A DNA stretch of 64,000 nt, from the NCBI GenBank assembly GCA_001599755.1, contig BCHX01000002.1, positions 2,958,330-3,022,329 on the forward strand, read 5' to 3'. Positions 10,111 to 21,012 of this stretch are shown here, piece after piece; the first letter of the stretch is position 1; each line of letters begins with the position of its first letter. Both the position numbers and the translations under genes were made by a program. The notes under the pieces were generated by a model. That model saw nothing but the letters and a program-made list of their open reading frames with translations. It was not told where the DNA came from and did not search any database. The stretch is from Gliomastix tumulicola. Its lineage: Eukaryota > Ascomycota > Sordariomycetes > Hypocreales > Bionectriaceae.

Positions 10111-12429
10111 ATGCCTGCCGAGAGCAGTTCCCAACCCCCCGCTAAGCGGAGGAAGACACGGGATAACGGGAAAACTGTCAAGCTCGGCGGGACTGCGATT
10201 TCGCTGGAGGACTACTTGAATCCGACAGTCTCGAAGCCGGCGCCTCAGAAACCGGCCAAGCCAACACCTACAACAGACATACCACCAGCAGCCTCTTCAA
10301 ACACAGCAGGGCCCGATGTTGCGAAGCCTGCACAAAGGCCTAAGTCCGGGGCAAATGGTCCCCAGTCAACCGAGGACCAACGATTGCTCAAGGCTCGGAA
10401 GAACCTGCCGATTTGGCAGCATCGAGAGGAAATTCAGAACACCGTCCGACGGAAAGACACCAACGTCTTAGTCGTGGTTGGTGAGACGGGCTCCGGCAAA
10501 AGTACGCAGGTGCCTCAGTTCCTCTGCCACGAGTCTTGGTGCAGACGGGTCAAGGTCAAACCTGCAGGCTCGTCGGAAGAGACATATGTCGGGGGTGTTA
10601 TTGCCATCACGCAGCCGAGACGTGTTGCAGCGACGACCTTGGCCCACCGAGTATCGCAGGAGATGGGAACGCCCCTGGGGAAGGGCAGAAGGGATGGGTC
10701 AGTCGGTTACTCCGTCAGATTCGATCACAACGTACCTCGAGGTACCAAGATCAAGTTCCTCACGGAGGGCATGTTGCTCCAGGAGCTGCTGCATGACCCT
10801 GATCTTCGCCAGTACAGCGCCGTGCTGGTCGATGAAATTCACGAGAGAAGTTTGGATGTAGACCTGCTGGCTGGGTTTCTCAAGCAAATCCTGGAGAGCG
10901 ACAACAAGGGCCGCGGTGGCATCCCCTTGAAAGTGGTCATCATGAGCGCCACGGCAGATGTAGACCGTATCCGACAGTTCTACGAGGATTCCGCCGAGGG
11001 CTCGAAGACAAGCCGAGAAGGGACGGTTCAAGTCATGCGCATCAAGGGGCGCCAGTTCCCAGTGCAAACCACGCATGAGCCGAAGCCCGTGGCTGACATC
11101 CAAGATGTGCTGCTCAAACGAATCCTCCAAATACACACACAAGAGCCACTCCCAGGCGACATACTCGCTTTCCTCACCGGCCAGGAAGAGATCGAGGCAG
11201 CACAGAAGTTGATTGAGGAATATGCGGAGACGCTGGCATCCAATATGCCAGGCGTGAAAGTGATTCCTCTCTACGGCCAACTTTCAATCGAAGCGCAACG
11301 GGAAGCCTTCTTACCACTCAAGAAGCCCTTCACGAGGAAAATTGTCCTAGCTACCAACATCGCAGAGACATCCGTCACTGTTCCAGGTGTCAAGTACGTG
11401 GTCGATTGTGGCAAGGCGAAGGTCAAGCAATATCGATCACGCCTAGGCATGGAGTCTCTCTTGGCCAAGCCAATTTCCAAGTCTTCCGCTATCCAGCGTA
11501 CCGGTCGTGCTGGCCGTGAGGGGCCTGGAAAGTGCTTCAGGCTATACACAGAAGAGGCTTTCGCAACAATGCAGGAGGCTGACATGCCTGAGATCCTCCG
11601 CAATGACGTTCTCGGGGCTATTCTGACGATGAAGGCCCGAGGGATTCAAGATGTTCTCAGCTTCCCTCTCATGGACGCTCCCTCGATCGAGGCGATAGAG
11701 AAAGCGCTAGTCCATCTGCACTATCTCGGGGCCTTGGCCGATGACGGAACCTTGACAAGCACGGGAGCGCTCATGGCTCGTTTCCCCGTCCCGGCACCAC
11801 TCGCAGCAGTTCTTATCGCGGCGGCAAGACCAGAGTACGACTGTGTTGTCGAGGTGATTGACATCATATCCTGCATCACATCTGGAGACGACATATTCCT
11901 TCAGATCCAGTCCGAGGAAGCCCAGGAGGAGGCGGCGGCGGCTCGAGCAGAGGTGCAGCGACGCGAAGGAGACATCATCACCTACCTCACCACGATGCAG
12001 CAGTACACGGCAGAGAATGCGGATAGACAGGATTGGTGCCGGCGGAGAAAGATCAACATACGGAACATGAAGCAGGCGTTGAACATCCGACGGCAGCTCC
12101 GTGGCCAGTGCGTTAAATCCAAGATACTCGAGGAGAACCCGCCGCCTGATCCGCAGCCGTACGTTCCGATATCGCCCGAGAGGGCTGAGACGGTGCTCAA
12201 GTGCTTCCTCCGAGGATTCGCGCTCAAGACGGCTATGCTGGCACCAGATGCCAGCTACGTGACGGTGGCTGGGAAGCACGTCGTTGCGATTCACCCGGCG
12301 AGCGTCCTTCATGGTCAGAAGAAGGAGGCTATCATGTTTTTGGAGCATGTCTTCACCAACAAGAATTATGCAAAGAAGGTCAGCGCCATCCAGGCGGCGT
12401 GGGTAGCTGAAGCGTTGGAACGGCCATAG
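10111..12429 (+). CDS. DEAH-box RNA helicase, DHR2-like
   Basis: This intronless gene encodes about 772 aa from the ATG at 10111 (MPAESSSQPPAKRRKT). The motifs are GETGSGKSTQ (I), TQPRRVAA (Ia), DEIHERS (II), MSATAD (III), LTGQEEIE, TNIAETSVTV (V) and QRTGRAGREGPGKCFRLY (VI), followed by winged-helix, ratchet and OB-fold regions ending FLEHVFTNKNYAKKVSAI. The short basic N-terminus and overall size fit yeast Dhr2, a nucleolar helicase of 18S rRNA maturation, better than the long splicing helicases. The DEAH assignment is firm; the orthology is my judgement. An in-frame upstream ATG at 9982 exists, but its extension looks non-conserved. It is convergent with SDHAF3, 103 bp away. Confidence 0.8.
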   Translation: MPAESSSQPPAKRRKTRDNGKTVKLGGTAISLEDYLNPTVSKPAPQKPAKPTPTTDIPPAASSNTAGPDVAKPAQRPKSGANGPQSTEDQRLLKARKNLPIWQHREEIQNTVRRKDTNVLVVVGETGSGKSTQVPQFLCHESWCRRVKVKPAGSSEETYVGGVIAITQPRRVAATTLAHRVSQEMGTPLGKGRRDGSVGYSVRFDHNVPRGTKIKFLTEGMLLQELLHDPDLRQYSAVLVDEIHERSLDVDLLAGFLKQILESDNKGRGGIPLKVVIMSATADVDRIRQFYEDSAEGSKTSREGTVQVMRIKGRQFPVQTTHEPKPVADIQDVLLKRILQIHTQEPLPGDILAFLTGQEEIEAAQKLIEEYAETLASNMPGVKVIPLYGQLSIEAQREAFLPLKKPFTRKIVLATNIAETSVTVPGVKYVVDCGKAKVKQYRSRLGMESLLAKPISKSSAIQRTGRAGREGPGKCFRLYTEEAFATMQEADMPEILRNDVLGAILTMKARGIQDVLSFPLMDAPSIEAIEKALVHLHYLGALADDGTLTSTGALMARFPVPAPLAAVLIAAARPEYDCVVEVIDIISCITSGDDIFLQIQSEEAQEEAAAARAEVQRREGDIITYLTTMQQYTAENADRQDWCRRRKINIRNMKQALNIRRQLRGQCVKSKILEENPPPDPQPYVPISPERAETVLKCFLRGFALKTAMLAPDASYVTVAGKHVVAIHPASVLHGQKKEAIMFLEHVFTNKNYAKKVSAIQAAWVAEALERP

Positions 12430-12532
12430 ATCGCTAGATAGATCAAAAGACATAGTATACAAAGGTTGGAAATACAAGAACAATACCCATCCATCTATTA
12501 GATGTTTCGGCGTGGCCTCAAGGCAGACCAGC

Positions 12533-13086
12533 TCACGGGTCGTTCTCGCCGCCAGTACTGTGCTTCTGGATTGCCTGCATGAGCTCGTAGAGCTGCTGAA
12601 CTTGCTCGTCTAGAGCGTCGTGTCAGTGATCCGTCTACTAATATCTAACGTAAACGACAGACAATGAATACTTACCACTGAGTTTCGACAGCTTGCCCTC
12701 CTCAATCTTCTCGCCCCTCCAAGAATCACCCTCTATCTTCTGAGCATACAACTGCCACTCAGTGAGAAACCCGATCTGCGCAGGCTGTCAGTTCCAGAGG
12801 GACGGACACCCCGCGAGGGCCACAAAAGACCTTGATTCGAAGAAAAAAAATAGCGACAAGGAACAGGACTCACGAGATGAGCAGGATTGTCGACGTTGCG
12901 GTGCGCCCTGAACTCGGCCTTGATGTACAAGTCGCCCATCAGCCGCGCCTCGAGAGGCAGGTGTTTCCTGTGGGCGCGCAGGAGCCTCCGGTACAGGGGA
13001 ATCGGGGGCAGCAATGCCATGTGGCGGCTTGAGTTGAGGCCCGTCTGCGGCATGGCCGCGGCGGCTCTGAGCAAGGTCTGCCGCAT
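12533..13086 (-). CDS. SDHAF3: Succinate dehydrogenase assembly factor 3 (ACN9/SDH7, LYR family)
   Basis: This mitochondrial matrix LYR-type protein helps mature the iron-sulfur subunit of complex II. Three exons, 12874-13086, 12676-12775 and 12533-12609, give 129 aa. The first ~25 residues (MRQTLLRAAAAMPQTG) are Arg/Ala-rich and lack acidic residues, like a mitochondrial presequence. PPIPLYRRLLRAHRKHLP carries the LYR motif. GDLYIKAEFRAHRNVDNP and IGFLTEWQLYAQKIEGDSWRG are the family core. The C-terminus ends QQLYELMQAIQKH. The start, MRQTLL at 13086, lies inside a longer upstream-open frame whose extra residues are not conserved. It shares a 195-bp promoter with HPM1. Confidence 0.92.
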
Positions 13087-13281
13087 CTTGAAAGTCGAGT
13101 TATGTCGTGTCAAAGCTGCAAGGAGGCGGAAGCGTGGTGCGAAAATTGGTGGTTGTACGTACAGTGCATTTTGAGTGCTGGCTCGCACAGTACGGACACC
13201 ACTCCTCCAAGCTGCTTGTTCAGATATTCGAAAGTCTTCATGCAACTGGCACCAAAAAAATCACATCCCTTTCTCGCCACC
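13087..13281. promoter_or_regulatory. Compact bidirectional promoter, SDHAF3 / HPM1
   Basis: Only 195 bp separate the two start codons, so both promoters and both 5' leaders must fit here. The HPM1 ATG has a strong Kozak context (GCCACCATGG). Confidence 0.7.
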
Positions 13282-14493
13282 ATGGCCTTCTCATTCGGCT
13301 TCACAGGCGACGACATCGAGCCCAACGAGACATCCAACCCGGAACCCGCTGCCAAAGTTCAACCTCCAGCGCCGACCCCGGCTCCGGCCTACGGCGCATT
13401 CCCCGTCCCGGGCAAGCCCCAGCTGCCCCCGGCCCAGCATGCTCTGGACACACTGCTCGCCCGTCTGCCGTCCAAGATCGCCTTCGGCTACCTGGACGTT
13501 AGCTTCGACGGCGACGCGGCGGCCTTGCTGCCGGCTATGAGGATCCCGCGGCGGGAGCTCTGGGATGTGAGGGTGCAGCTCATGGCTGAGGATGATCTTC
13601 GCGGAGGGGTTGAGGGCCTCGGGGAGCATGATGTGAAGACGGGGGTGTATGAGGGTGGCTTCAAGAGCTGGGAGAGCAGCGTCGATCTGGTCAAGACGCT
13701 TGCTGCTACTAGAGAAGCTTGGTCAGGACAGGAGGATGAATCGCTCAGGGTTATTGAGGTAAGGCTACCACACTGGATCATACTTATATGATTTCTCTCC
13801 CACCTCAAACCCTTTACATCTGTACGGTAACTACGAGGGCTAACAAAAGCAATATTGAAGCTCGGCTGCGGAACGGCACTCCCCTCCCTCGCCATGTTCC
13901 AATGGGCCATCCAGGAGAGCGCCTCCCCAAGCCGCCGCCACCACTTCGCAGTAGCAGACTACAACCCCACGGTCCTGCAACTCGTCACACTCCCCAACTT
14001 TATCCTCTCATGGGCCATCCTCCAGAAGACCCATACCCTGGCCCTCGAGACGGCCTTCACGAGCGACGACGAGCTAGAGCTCACGCCGGAGGTCCTCCAG
14101 GCCTTCCAGGAGTTCCTCCTCGACCGAAACATCACCCTGGCTTTCCTCTCCGGCGCCTGGTCCCCGGAGCTCGTGGCCATGATCTACGATGGACTCCATG
14201 CGGACGTGGCGGCGCCCACATCCACCCTTCTTCTCGGCGCAGAGACCATATACTCGCCCTTTGCGCTGGCTGCCTTTACTGAGATGAACTTTAGTATCCT
14301 GGAGAGGGAGAAGAAGCGAACGGGGACGAGGAGAACAGCAGCGTACATCGCGGCTAAGAGACTGTATTTCGGTGTTGGAGGGTCTCTGGACGACTTCATT
14401 GATGGTGCTCGGCAGAGAGGAGGTGTTGTTGATACCCTAAGGGAAGAAACAGATGGCGTCCGGCGGGGCGTGGTTCGGTGCACGATCACTTAG
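13282..14493 (+). CDS. HPM1: Protein-histidine N-methyltransferase HPM1
   Basis: This is a seven-beta-strand SAM-dependent methyltransferase. The yeast enzyme methylates a histidine of ribosomal protein Rpl3 (METTL18 in animals). Two exons, 13282-13758 and 13861-14493, give 369 aa. The N-terminus is MAFSFGFTGDDIE with a Pro-rich linker. The conserved DVKTGVYEGGFKSWESSVDLV precedes SAM motif I, which is VIELGCGTALPSL across the splice junction. HFAVADYNPTVLQLVTLPNF carries the acidic residue of motif II, and LLLGAETIYSPFAL is the post-II segment. The intron is a normal 102-nt GT-AG with a CTAAC branch site. It is convergent with YNG2. Confidence 0.9.
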
Positions 14494-14814
14494 AATAGAT
14501 GTCTGCTTTGGCAAAACTTCACTTCATGATTGCTCTGTGCCCCGTTGTTGATGTCAGTTCATGCCTTTGGATATGTAGAGTATCTCGTGATGAATCCTAC
14601 ATGTTGCTTTCAGGCAGTCCTGCGAGGTAAACTATATCTGCCCGAAGCCGAGGGGATATGCCAATCCAGTGTAGACCAAAGAGCAGCAAGATCATGAACA
14701 TAATATCCCCTCTATCCCAAATACCCGATTTCGCAGACGTCTGCATCTCCTATCATGGACCCATCCTGAACGCAGTACGCCTCGCCCAAATGTGAAAAAA
14801 ACAACTTTCCAGCC
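14494..14814. other. Convergent intergenic region, HPM1 / YNG2
   Basis: About 320 bp hold two 3' UTRs; nothing else is recognised. Confidence 0.5.
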
Positions 14815-16134
14815 TCATTTGCCTTTTCGCCCAAACTTCTCCGTGCAAACAGGGCAGTACCAGAGGCCATTAGGCTCGCTCTTCAAGCCAACACATGACC
14901 AGTGGAACCACTCGTAGGGGCAGTCGTCATTATCACAAGCCACCATGTCCCCGTAGCTAACGTTGTGACAAAGGCAGTACTTTTTGTCATCACTGCCCTC
15001 ATCGTCTTCCTCATCTGCATCGGCGAGGTTCTCATCGCCGTCTGTGCCCTTGCTCTCGAGTGGTGTCCTGCGGGTCGGGGCGTCGTTCTCTTCGATCTCG
15101 CTCCCGCTGACTGCATCCGACAGGTCACTATCTGCCGTCGAGGCTGGGGAGTTTCTCGCTGACGCCTTCTTGACCCGCGAAAGGGATGATTTGTTGGGTG
15201 GTTTCTTTCGGCTGATGGCCTGCGGGGTGCCACGACGGCCAGTCACGCCGGTGCCCGCTTTCACAGAGCCCGATCTCGGCCCTGCGCTTCCAGCTCTTGT
15301 CGTACCACCTGCTCCAGCGTTGGCGGCACCCTTAGGAGTTCCTGGTCCCAGAGAGGAGTGTCTTGCCAGTCCACTAGATGTTACTGGAGTGGCCCCAAGA
15401 CCCGTCATCGTCCGGGCTCCACGCTTCGGTGTCGGCCCTGCTGAGCTCTCCCGCTGCTGTCGGTTGAGCAGCATGCTAGCGGCGGGTGTTGTCGGGGCAG
15501 AAGACGCATGTTGCTGCACATGTTGCTGTGCCTGTACTGCGCGCGGTTGTGTAGGTAGACGTGCCGGGCCTGTCTCTGGGGGGATCGGGACTGTGTTTGA
15601 AGCCGCGAGTGTCGGACCGCCCAGATTGATGCCGCTCGCAGGGTTCGCAGGGCGTACGACAGGGGCGCTGTGGTTGGCAGCGCTCGGACGGAGGAGGGAG
15701 GGGACATCGTCGGGGTTCTGGAAGCCTGGCTCGTTGCGGTCGTAGAGCTGTTTTATGTGAAGATCGAGATTTCGAATGTGCTTGTCGACCTGGTGCTGGA
15801 GCTTCTGGGTGAGGACAATCTTGTCCTTGGACAGCTGGTCGGCTCGAATGTAAGCCTCTCGGATTTGCGCGCGGAGAGCGTCCTCCTTAGGGTTGATCTC
15901 GTGACTTCCATTGGTCTTAATCCACTTTTGTATCTTTCCATCCCGGTCCTCTATGATGCGGATGCAATCATTGAAAGACCGGTCCTTGTCTTGGATCTCG
16001 TCATGGGTGAAGCGGATCTCCTCGGGGAGATTCTGGACGCGATTGATCCAATCCTCAAGAATCAGCCCGGGATCGAGGGCCTCGCCCTGGGGCATCTTCT
16101 TGACGAAGTCGATGGACAAGTCGTCTCTAGGCAT
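14815..16134 (-). CDS. YNG2: ING-family PHD protein of the NuA4 acetyltransferase (YNG2-like)
   Basis: This single-exon gene encodes 439 aa. The N-terminal ING domain (residues ~20-145) reads LILEDWINRVQNLPEEIRF and continues as a long coiled region to HIRNLDLHIKQLYD; it resembles Yng2 more than Pho23. The middle ~200 residues are low-complexity Ser/Thr/Pro/Ala with basic patches (KKPPNKSSLSRVKKASARN) and an acidic run (DADEEDDEGSDD). The C-terminal PHD finger is complete C4HC3, from CLCHNVSYGDMVACDNDDC to LWYCPVC, with the YGDM and W residues that read H3K4 methylation. By family it targets NuA4 to chromatin. It is divergent from the HOS2 deacetylase gene. Confidence 0.87.
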   Translation of the reverse strand: MPRDDLSIDFVKKMPQGEALDPGLILEDWINRVQNLPEEIRFTHDEIQDKDRSFNDCIRIIEDRDGKIQKWIKTNGSHEINPKEDALRAQIREAYIRADQLSKDKIVLTQKLQHQVDKHIRNLDLHIKQLYDRNEPGFQNPDDVPSLLRPSAANHSAPVVRPANPASGINLGGPTLAASNTVPIPPETGPARLPTQPRAVQAQQHVQQHASSAPTTPAASMLLNRQQRESSAGPTPKRGARTMTGLGATPVTSSGLARHSSLGPGTPKGAANAGAGGTTRAGSAGPRSGSVKAGTGVTGRRGTPQAISRKKPPNKSSLSRVKKASARNSPASTADSDLSDAVSGSEIEENDAPTRRTPLESKGTDGDENLADADEEDDEGSDDKKYCLCHNVSYGDMVACDNDDCPYEWFHWSCVGLKSEPNGLWYCPVCTEKFGRKGK

Positions 16135-17308
16135 TTTGGTTAACCAAACCGCTTGTCTTGTTTGGGGGGGCTCTTCGTCTCCTTTGCGCCAAACAAGGTT
16201 TCAGAAAGGGCAGGATGATGCGCAGGATGCGTTGAGTGTTCTGGAAGCAGGACGCGCAGCTTGCAATGGCATCGCCGATACACAGGAGGTAGTTGTGATC
16301 AGAAGGAGAGAGGTATCGAAAGGCAAAGAAGACGACAAAACGGACGCTAGATGCAAGACACTGCGCTGCGCATCGCTCTCGCCAAGGAATGAGCGTTCAA
16401 CGTCGCTGCCGCCAGGTGCAGGTACTGCTAAACGCAAAAAATGAGGATGGAAACGAAGGTGCGAGGAGGCGCGACAAAGTAGAAGGTAGAGAAATGCACG
16501 TCGTCAAAGAGTGCAAGCACCCTTATCGCATCGCAGATATTGCAGGAGGGACGCAGGCAGGCGAAGGCGACTGGGCTAATTTGCGGCGGCTCACCTCAAA
16601 TGCCGGGAGGATGTGGTGCAAGGAATTAGCCTGGAGAGCAACAGGCTCTCCAAGACCTGCCGGATAAAGCTTTGCGCGGGGCTTCTCTTTTCTCTTCCAG
16701 CGTTTGGGCAGCGCCCAGTCTTTGACCAGGTGTCGAAGACGTATCATGAGCTGCAGAAGGAAGAATGGGAGGCATGATTGGTGAGCAGATCGAATCCGAG
16801 GTTGCAGTGTTGGTTTTGTGGGGAAGGCAAAGGGGACTTTTTGGGTAACAGGGCGGGGTACCACTCCTGTGTGTTAGGAGCAACCTCCAGCTGGAAGACC
16901 CCTCGAGTACTTGCGCATTATGGTAGGAAAGTATCCCATACAGACCCACTCAGACATTCGACCAGACGAAATCGGGAATCGTCGAACTTTAAGCACCAAA
17001 TCACGGGAATTCATTCACTTCAACCTTGGAAGGCGCGAGCTGGTACATCCTGGAAGCTTCCAACCATCTTGAAGGTACGACCAGCTAGCACCTGCCTGGC
17101 CATTTTGAGGAAGGACCCAAATCATCATGCCCTTCCTGCAAGACGCGAAGTCAACCTCAAACTCACGCCTAACCCTGCGATCTTGTTGAGTCTGACTGAA
17201 CCACTGGAACACGATTAATGACCCAACCCTTTCTCCCTACGTCGAGGCCTTGACGGCGCCCATTAATTTTTATCCTCACAACCTTGGCCACTCACCACTT
17301 GCGCGATC
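16135..17308. promoter_or_regulatory. Divergent promoter region, YNG2 / HOS2
   Basis: This 1.17-kb gap lies between two divergently transcribed chromatin genes. Small open frames occur but none resembles a protein. No repeat or RNA gene is seen. Confidence 0.5.
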
Positions 17309-18799
17309 ATGGATCCCACGAACCCATACAGCAGGGTCCCAAGGCCCAACTACTTGCCTCACAGGTCGGACGTTGATCACGACATCGTGGAGGAGTATAA
17401 TGTGCCCCTCGGCGCCGCGAGCGAACTGGACGACGCCAAGTTCTATCTCAAATGCAAACGCTACGCGGAGAGCGCGGGCATCACCCGTCCCAAGGGCTAC
17501 AACGTGTCGTTCCACTGCAACCCCGAAATGGAGAGGCATCATTTTGGAATGACGCATCCCATGAAGCCCTGGCGGCTGACGCTGTCCAAGAGCCTGATAT
17601 ACTCGTACGGCATGTCATTCGCCATGGACAACTATGTCTCTCGCGCCGCCACTTACGAGGAGCTTGCCTCCTTCCACTCTACCGACTATCTGGATTTTCT
17701 CGGTACGGTGTTACCCGAGCCGGTTCCCCGGGATCTGGAGAATCAGAATCCCGACCTAAAGTTCAACCTCGGAGGCTCCGACTGCCCTCTTTTTGAAGGC
17801 CTTTACAACTACTGTTCGCTTTCTGCCGGTGGTGCCCTCGATGCCGCGAGGAAGATCTGCTCGAAGCAGTCCGATATCGCCATAGCCTGGGGTGGTGGCC
17901 TTCATCACGCCAAGAAGGCGGAGGCATCGGGGTTCTGTTATATCAATGATATTGTCATTGCCATACTAGAGCTCTTGCGCTACCACCCTCGCGTCTTATA
18001 TATTGACATCGACGTTCATCACGGTGATGGAGTGGAGGAAGCCTTCTTTTCCACCGACAGAGTCATGACAGTGTCCTTCCACAAGTACGACCCTAACAAT
18101 TTCTTCCCTGGAACCGGAGCCCTGGATGACAACGGACCCAAGAGCGAACACAACCCCGGAGCTCACCATGCTGTGAACGTGCCCCTTAATGACGGCATCA
18201 CGGATGAACAGTATGCTTGGCTTTTCGACAGGGTTATTGGTGATATTGTTGCCAAATTCCGTCCGACCGCCATCGCCCTACAATGTGGTGCGGATTCCCT
18301 TGCTGGAGATCGGTTAGGCCGGTTCAACCTCAGGGTTCAAGGTCATGGTGCTTGCGTCGAATTTTGCAAGAAGACGAAGCTACCGTTGATACTCTTTGGC
18401 GGCGGAGGCTATACACCGAGGAATGTGGCACGCGCCTGGACCTACGAGACGAGCATCGCAACGGACTTCCAGGACAAGATCAACGATATCCTGCCGTCGC
18501 ATGCCCCTTGGCGAGACCACTTCCGCCACGATACTCTATTCCCCACCCTCGAACAGACATTGGGCGAGCCACGCGTGAATCGCAACCCACAGAAGCGCTT
18601 GCAAGAGATCTATCAGCACGTCACAGAGCAACTTCGCTTCGTTGCAGCGGCACCGAGTGTACAGTTTCAGACAATCCCCCCTGACCTTGCAGGTCTCCGG
18701 GACGATGTCGAAGAGAGACTCAAGGAGGAGAAGAGTGAGAAGCGCGATGAACTTCGCCGAGCCCAGGAGGCTGCTGTCGGAACTCCCATGGAGCATTAA
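17309..18799 (+). CDS. HOS2: Class I histone deacetylase HOS2
   Basis: This zinc-dependent deacetylase is the catalytic subunit of Set3C-type complexes in yeast. One exon encodes 496 aa. Active-site landmarks are in order: NVSFHCNPEMERHHFGMTHP near the N-terminus, GGGLHHAKKAEASGFCYIND (the two histidines) around residue 205, DIDVHHGDGVEEAF (Asp and His zinc ligands), HKYDPNNFFPGTG, QCGADSLAGDRLG (second zinc Asp) and GGGGYTPRNVARAW (catalytic Tyr). NPGAHHAVNVPLNDGI favours Hos2 over Rpd3, which also has a longer acidic tail. The C-terminus is a short charged helix, RLKEEKSEKRDELRRAQE. The start matches the fungal Hos2 N-terminus. Confidence 0.93.
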   Translation: MDPTNPYSRVPRPNYLPHRSDVDHDIVEEYNVPLGAASELDDAKFYLKCKRYAESAGITRPKGYNVSFHCNPEMERHHFGMTHPMKPWRLTLSKSLIYSYGMSFAMDNYVSRAATYEELASFHSTDYLDFLGTVLPEPVPRDLENQNPDLKFNLGGSDCPLFEGLYNYCSLSAGGALDAARKICSKQSDIAIAWGGGLHHAKKAEASGFCYINDIVIAILELLRYHPRVLYIDIDVHHGDGVEEAFFSTDRVMTVSFHKYDPNNFFPGTGALDDNGPKSEHNPGAHHAVNVPLNDGITDEQYAWLFDRVIGDIVAKFRPTAIALQCGADSLAGDRLGRFNLRVQGHGACVEFCKKTKLPLILFGGGGYTPRNVARAWTYETSIATDFQDKINDILPSHAPWRDHFRHDTLFPTLEQTLGEPRVNRNPQKRLQEIYQHVTEQLRFVAAAPSVQFQTIPPDLAGLRDDVEERLKEEKSEKRDELRRAQEAAVGTPMEH

Positions 18800-19156
18800 A
18801 GGGAAGAGTCGGGGTGTTTTGAATACCAAGTCTCGAGTCGAGCCACGATGCCTATCACACGCACGATGAGAATGAAAGGAGGCATGTGGAGCAAATTGAA
18901 GACTTGGCTAAACACGTAGATTGGGATATCCAATTGTAGATCATAATCGTACTCAATTTGAAATATATTCAAGTGACCAATATCGCTTTTTAGCCATTCT
19001 TTAGAATTATGCTGACGCCAATCCAAACATAGGAAAATTCTTCGTAGGATTCAAAAATCGTGAGGAAGCCACCGGAATCGTTCTTGGGATACAAAAGTGC
19101 ATGCTTGGAGGAAGATATGTGCAGGTAGAGCAGGGCAGACATCACCACGGTCTGGG
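18800..19156. other. Convergent intergenic region, HOS2 / MFS transporter
   Basis: About 360 bp of 3' UTR sequence, partly AT-rich, with no other feature seen. Confidence 0.5.
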
Positions 19157-21012
19157 TTAGGTCGCGGCCTCGCGGTTTCGTTCACGCACCTGGACTGCGA
19201 CGTAGATGACGAGACACACGCCAATAATCAGGCCGAGACCAAGGAGCAAGAGATCGACGGGCACGGGGTTGCCGCCAAAGGTGGTGTAGACCAGGACATC
19301 CAGCCCGGACTGGGAGAGGTTGAAGAGCCCCGAGAGGCAGATGACCAGCCCGTACACGGTGCCAAAGGTCCGGAAGCCAAAGACCTTTGCACTGTAGTCC
19401 GAGACGGCTGTGTAGTAGAAGGGCCTGTACAGGACAAAGAGGATGATGTTTGCATACGCAGCCCACATGTAGGGTAACACACCTAGTACGCCGATGGCGG
19501 TGGCCACGGAGACGAGGACGGAGAGAACCATGACGGTGCTCGTGTGGTCGAGAATGAGCCCGATGAAGGGGATGGCGCAGATGCCGCCGACGGGCAGGGC
19601 AATGTCGAAGAAGTTGTTGAGCTCGACGGCCTTGGCAGGGTCGCCGAGGATGGCGGTGTACTGCGGCCGGATGGTGGCCACGAAGTAGTTGATGCGGGTC
19701 ATCTGGATAATCGTAAACAGGCAAATCAGGACGAACCAGGGCGAGGAGATCTGCTGCAGGACGGTGCGGTCGTGGAGGACACCCCAGACGCCCGAAGTGA
19801 CGTTCTTGCGCTCCTCAGCCTCGAGCTGCTGGTCTCCCTTGACCGACCCGAGGAGGGACTCGATATCGGCCATGACGGCCTCTCGCTCTCTTCGCTGCTC
19901 TCGGCGCTCATCGCGCAGCAGGGCCGTCTCCTCGTCCACCTGATCGTCAGGCAGTTCAGGGGTGCGGGGTTCGTTTCCAGCAGCCTCCGTCTCGTCTGCT
20001 AGGTCAACGAGTTCACCAACCGTCTTGTACGAGGTGGCCGGCATGAGTAACAGCTGGATGACCAGGATGCAGATGGGCACCACAAGGTACAGCAGGAAGA
20101 ACCGGCGGAGGTTGAAGGCGCCGGCCGTCTTATCGTAGATGACGCGGTAGAGGAGGAAGATGGCGCTCGACGAGTCAAAAGCACCTGTCAACAAAGCTAG
20201 CACGAGGCCCGAGTGCCGGGGGAAGGCATTGGACAGCTGGAAGGAGGAGATGAAGATGAAGGGGCCGCCCAGGGCGAGCAGGAGATAGCCCAGGAGGAAG
20301 GCATCAAAGGGAAGGGCCTGAGCGTACGCGAAGACCAGAGCGCCGAGGAAGAGGCAGATGCTGCCGATGATGCCGCAGACGCGGGGGCCGAAGTTGTCGA
20401 GAACGGCACCGATAGGCAATGCAGCGACATTCGTGGCCACAGCAGCAACCGTGAACATGAGGTTCAGGTGGATTTCGACGCACGTGTCGACGTGCTTATC
20501 GTCTGGACAGTAGTCACGATAGACGCCCTCATCCTTGAGCACAGGCTTGATGGCCGCATACCCGAAGACAATGCCAGCGGCAAATAAGCAGTAGACGACG
20601 GCAGTGGCGATCTGGACTGGGAGAGAGTCAGCAAGATTTAGCTGGACAAGTGTAACAAGCGGGTGCTACGGAGTCACGACGGTGTAAGACGTGTAAGACG
20701 TGTAAGACGTGGTAACAGCAGAAGATGGGACAGGGTGGCAAGGTACTCACGGATGCGCTTCCACTCCGGGACCTCAAAGGCGCTCACGGGCTCAATGGCA
20801 GCACGATGCTGCTGCTCGGGCTGGGCCTGGCCGTCGCTGTCATAGTAATGATCATGGCCACTGGAGGTCTTGTTCAGAGGCGGTTGTGGAGGATCCCAGG
20901 GCTGGGGAAAAGGACTGAAGCTTAGTCTGCGGGGACGATGACCAGAGTCGCTCCCTCTGCGGACATGGTGGTCAGCGAGGGTCTCGATGCTAGCGACACG
21001 ATTGAGGGACAT
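19157..21012 (-). CDS. Major facilitator superfamily transporter, FMP42/SLC43-like
   Basis: This polytopic membrane protein has two exons, 20751-21012 and 19157-20616, and 573 aa. A ~85-residue cytosolic N-terminus (MSLNRVASIETLADHH) leads to the first helix, QIATAVVYCLFAAGIVFGYAAI. The remaining helices fall in two bundles, with the MFS-type loop LDNFGPRVCG after helix 2. A long charged central loop (DDQVDEETALLRDERREQR) lies between helices 6 and 7. The GPFIFISSFQLSNAFP and FGFRTFGTVYGLVICLSGLF segments resemble yeast Fmp42 and the SLC43 amino-acid carriers, so an amino-acid-like substrate is possible but unproven. The intron holds a 9-bp tandem repeat. It is convergent with HOS2. Confidence 0.8.
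20682..20708. repeat. 9-bp tandem repeat in the MFS-gene intron
   Basis: The unit GTGTAAGAC occurs three times without gaps, inside the 134-nt intron of the transporter gene. Confidence 0.85.
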
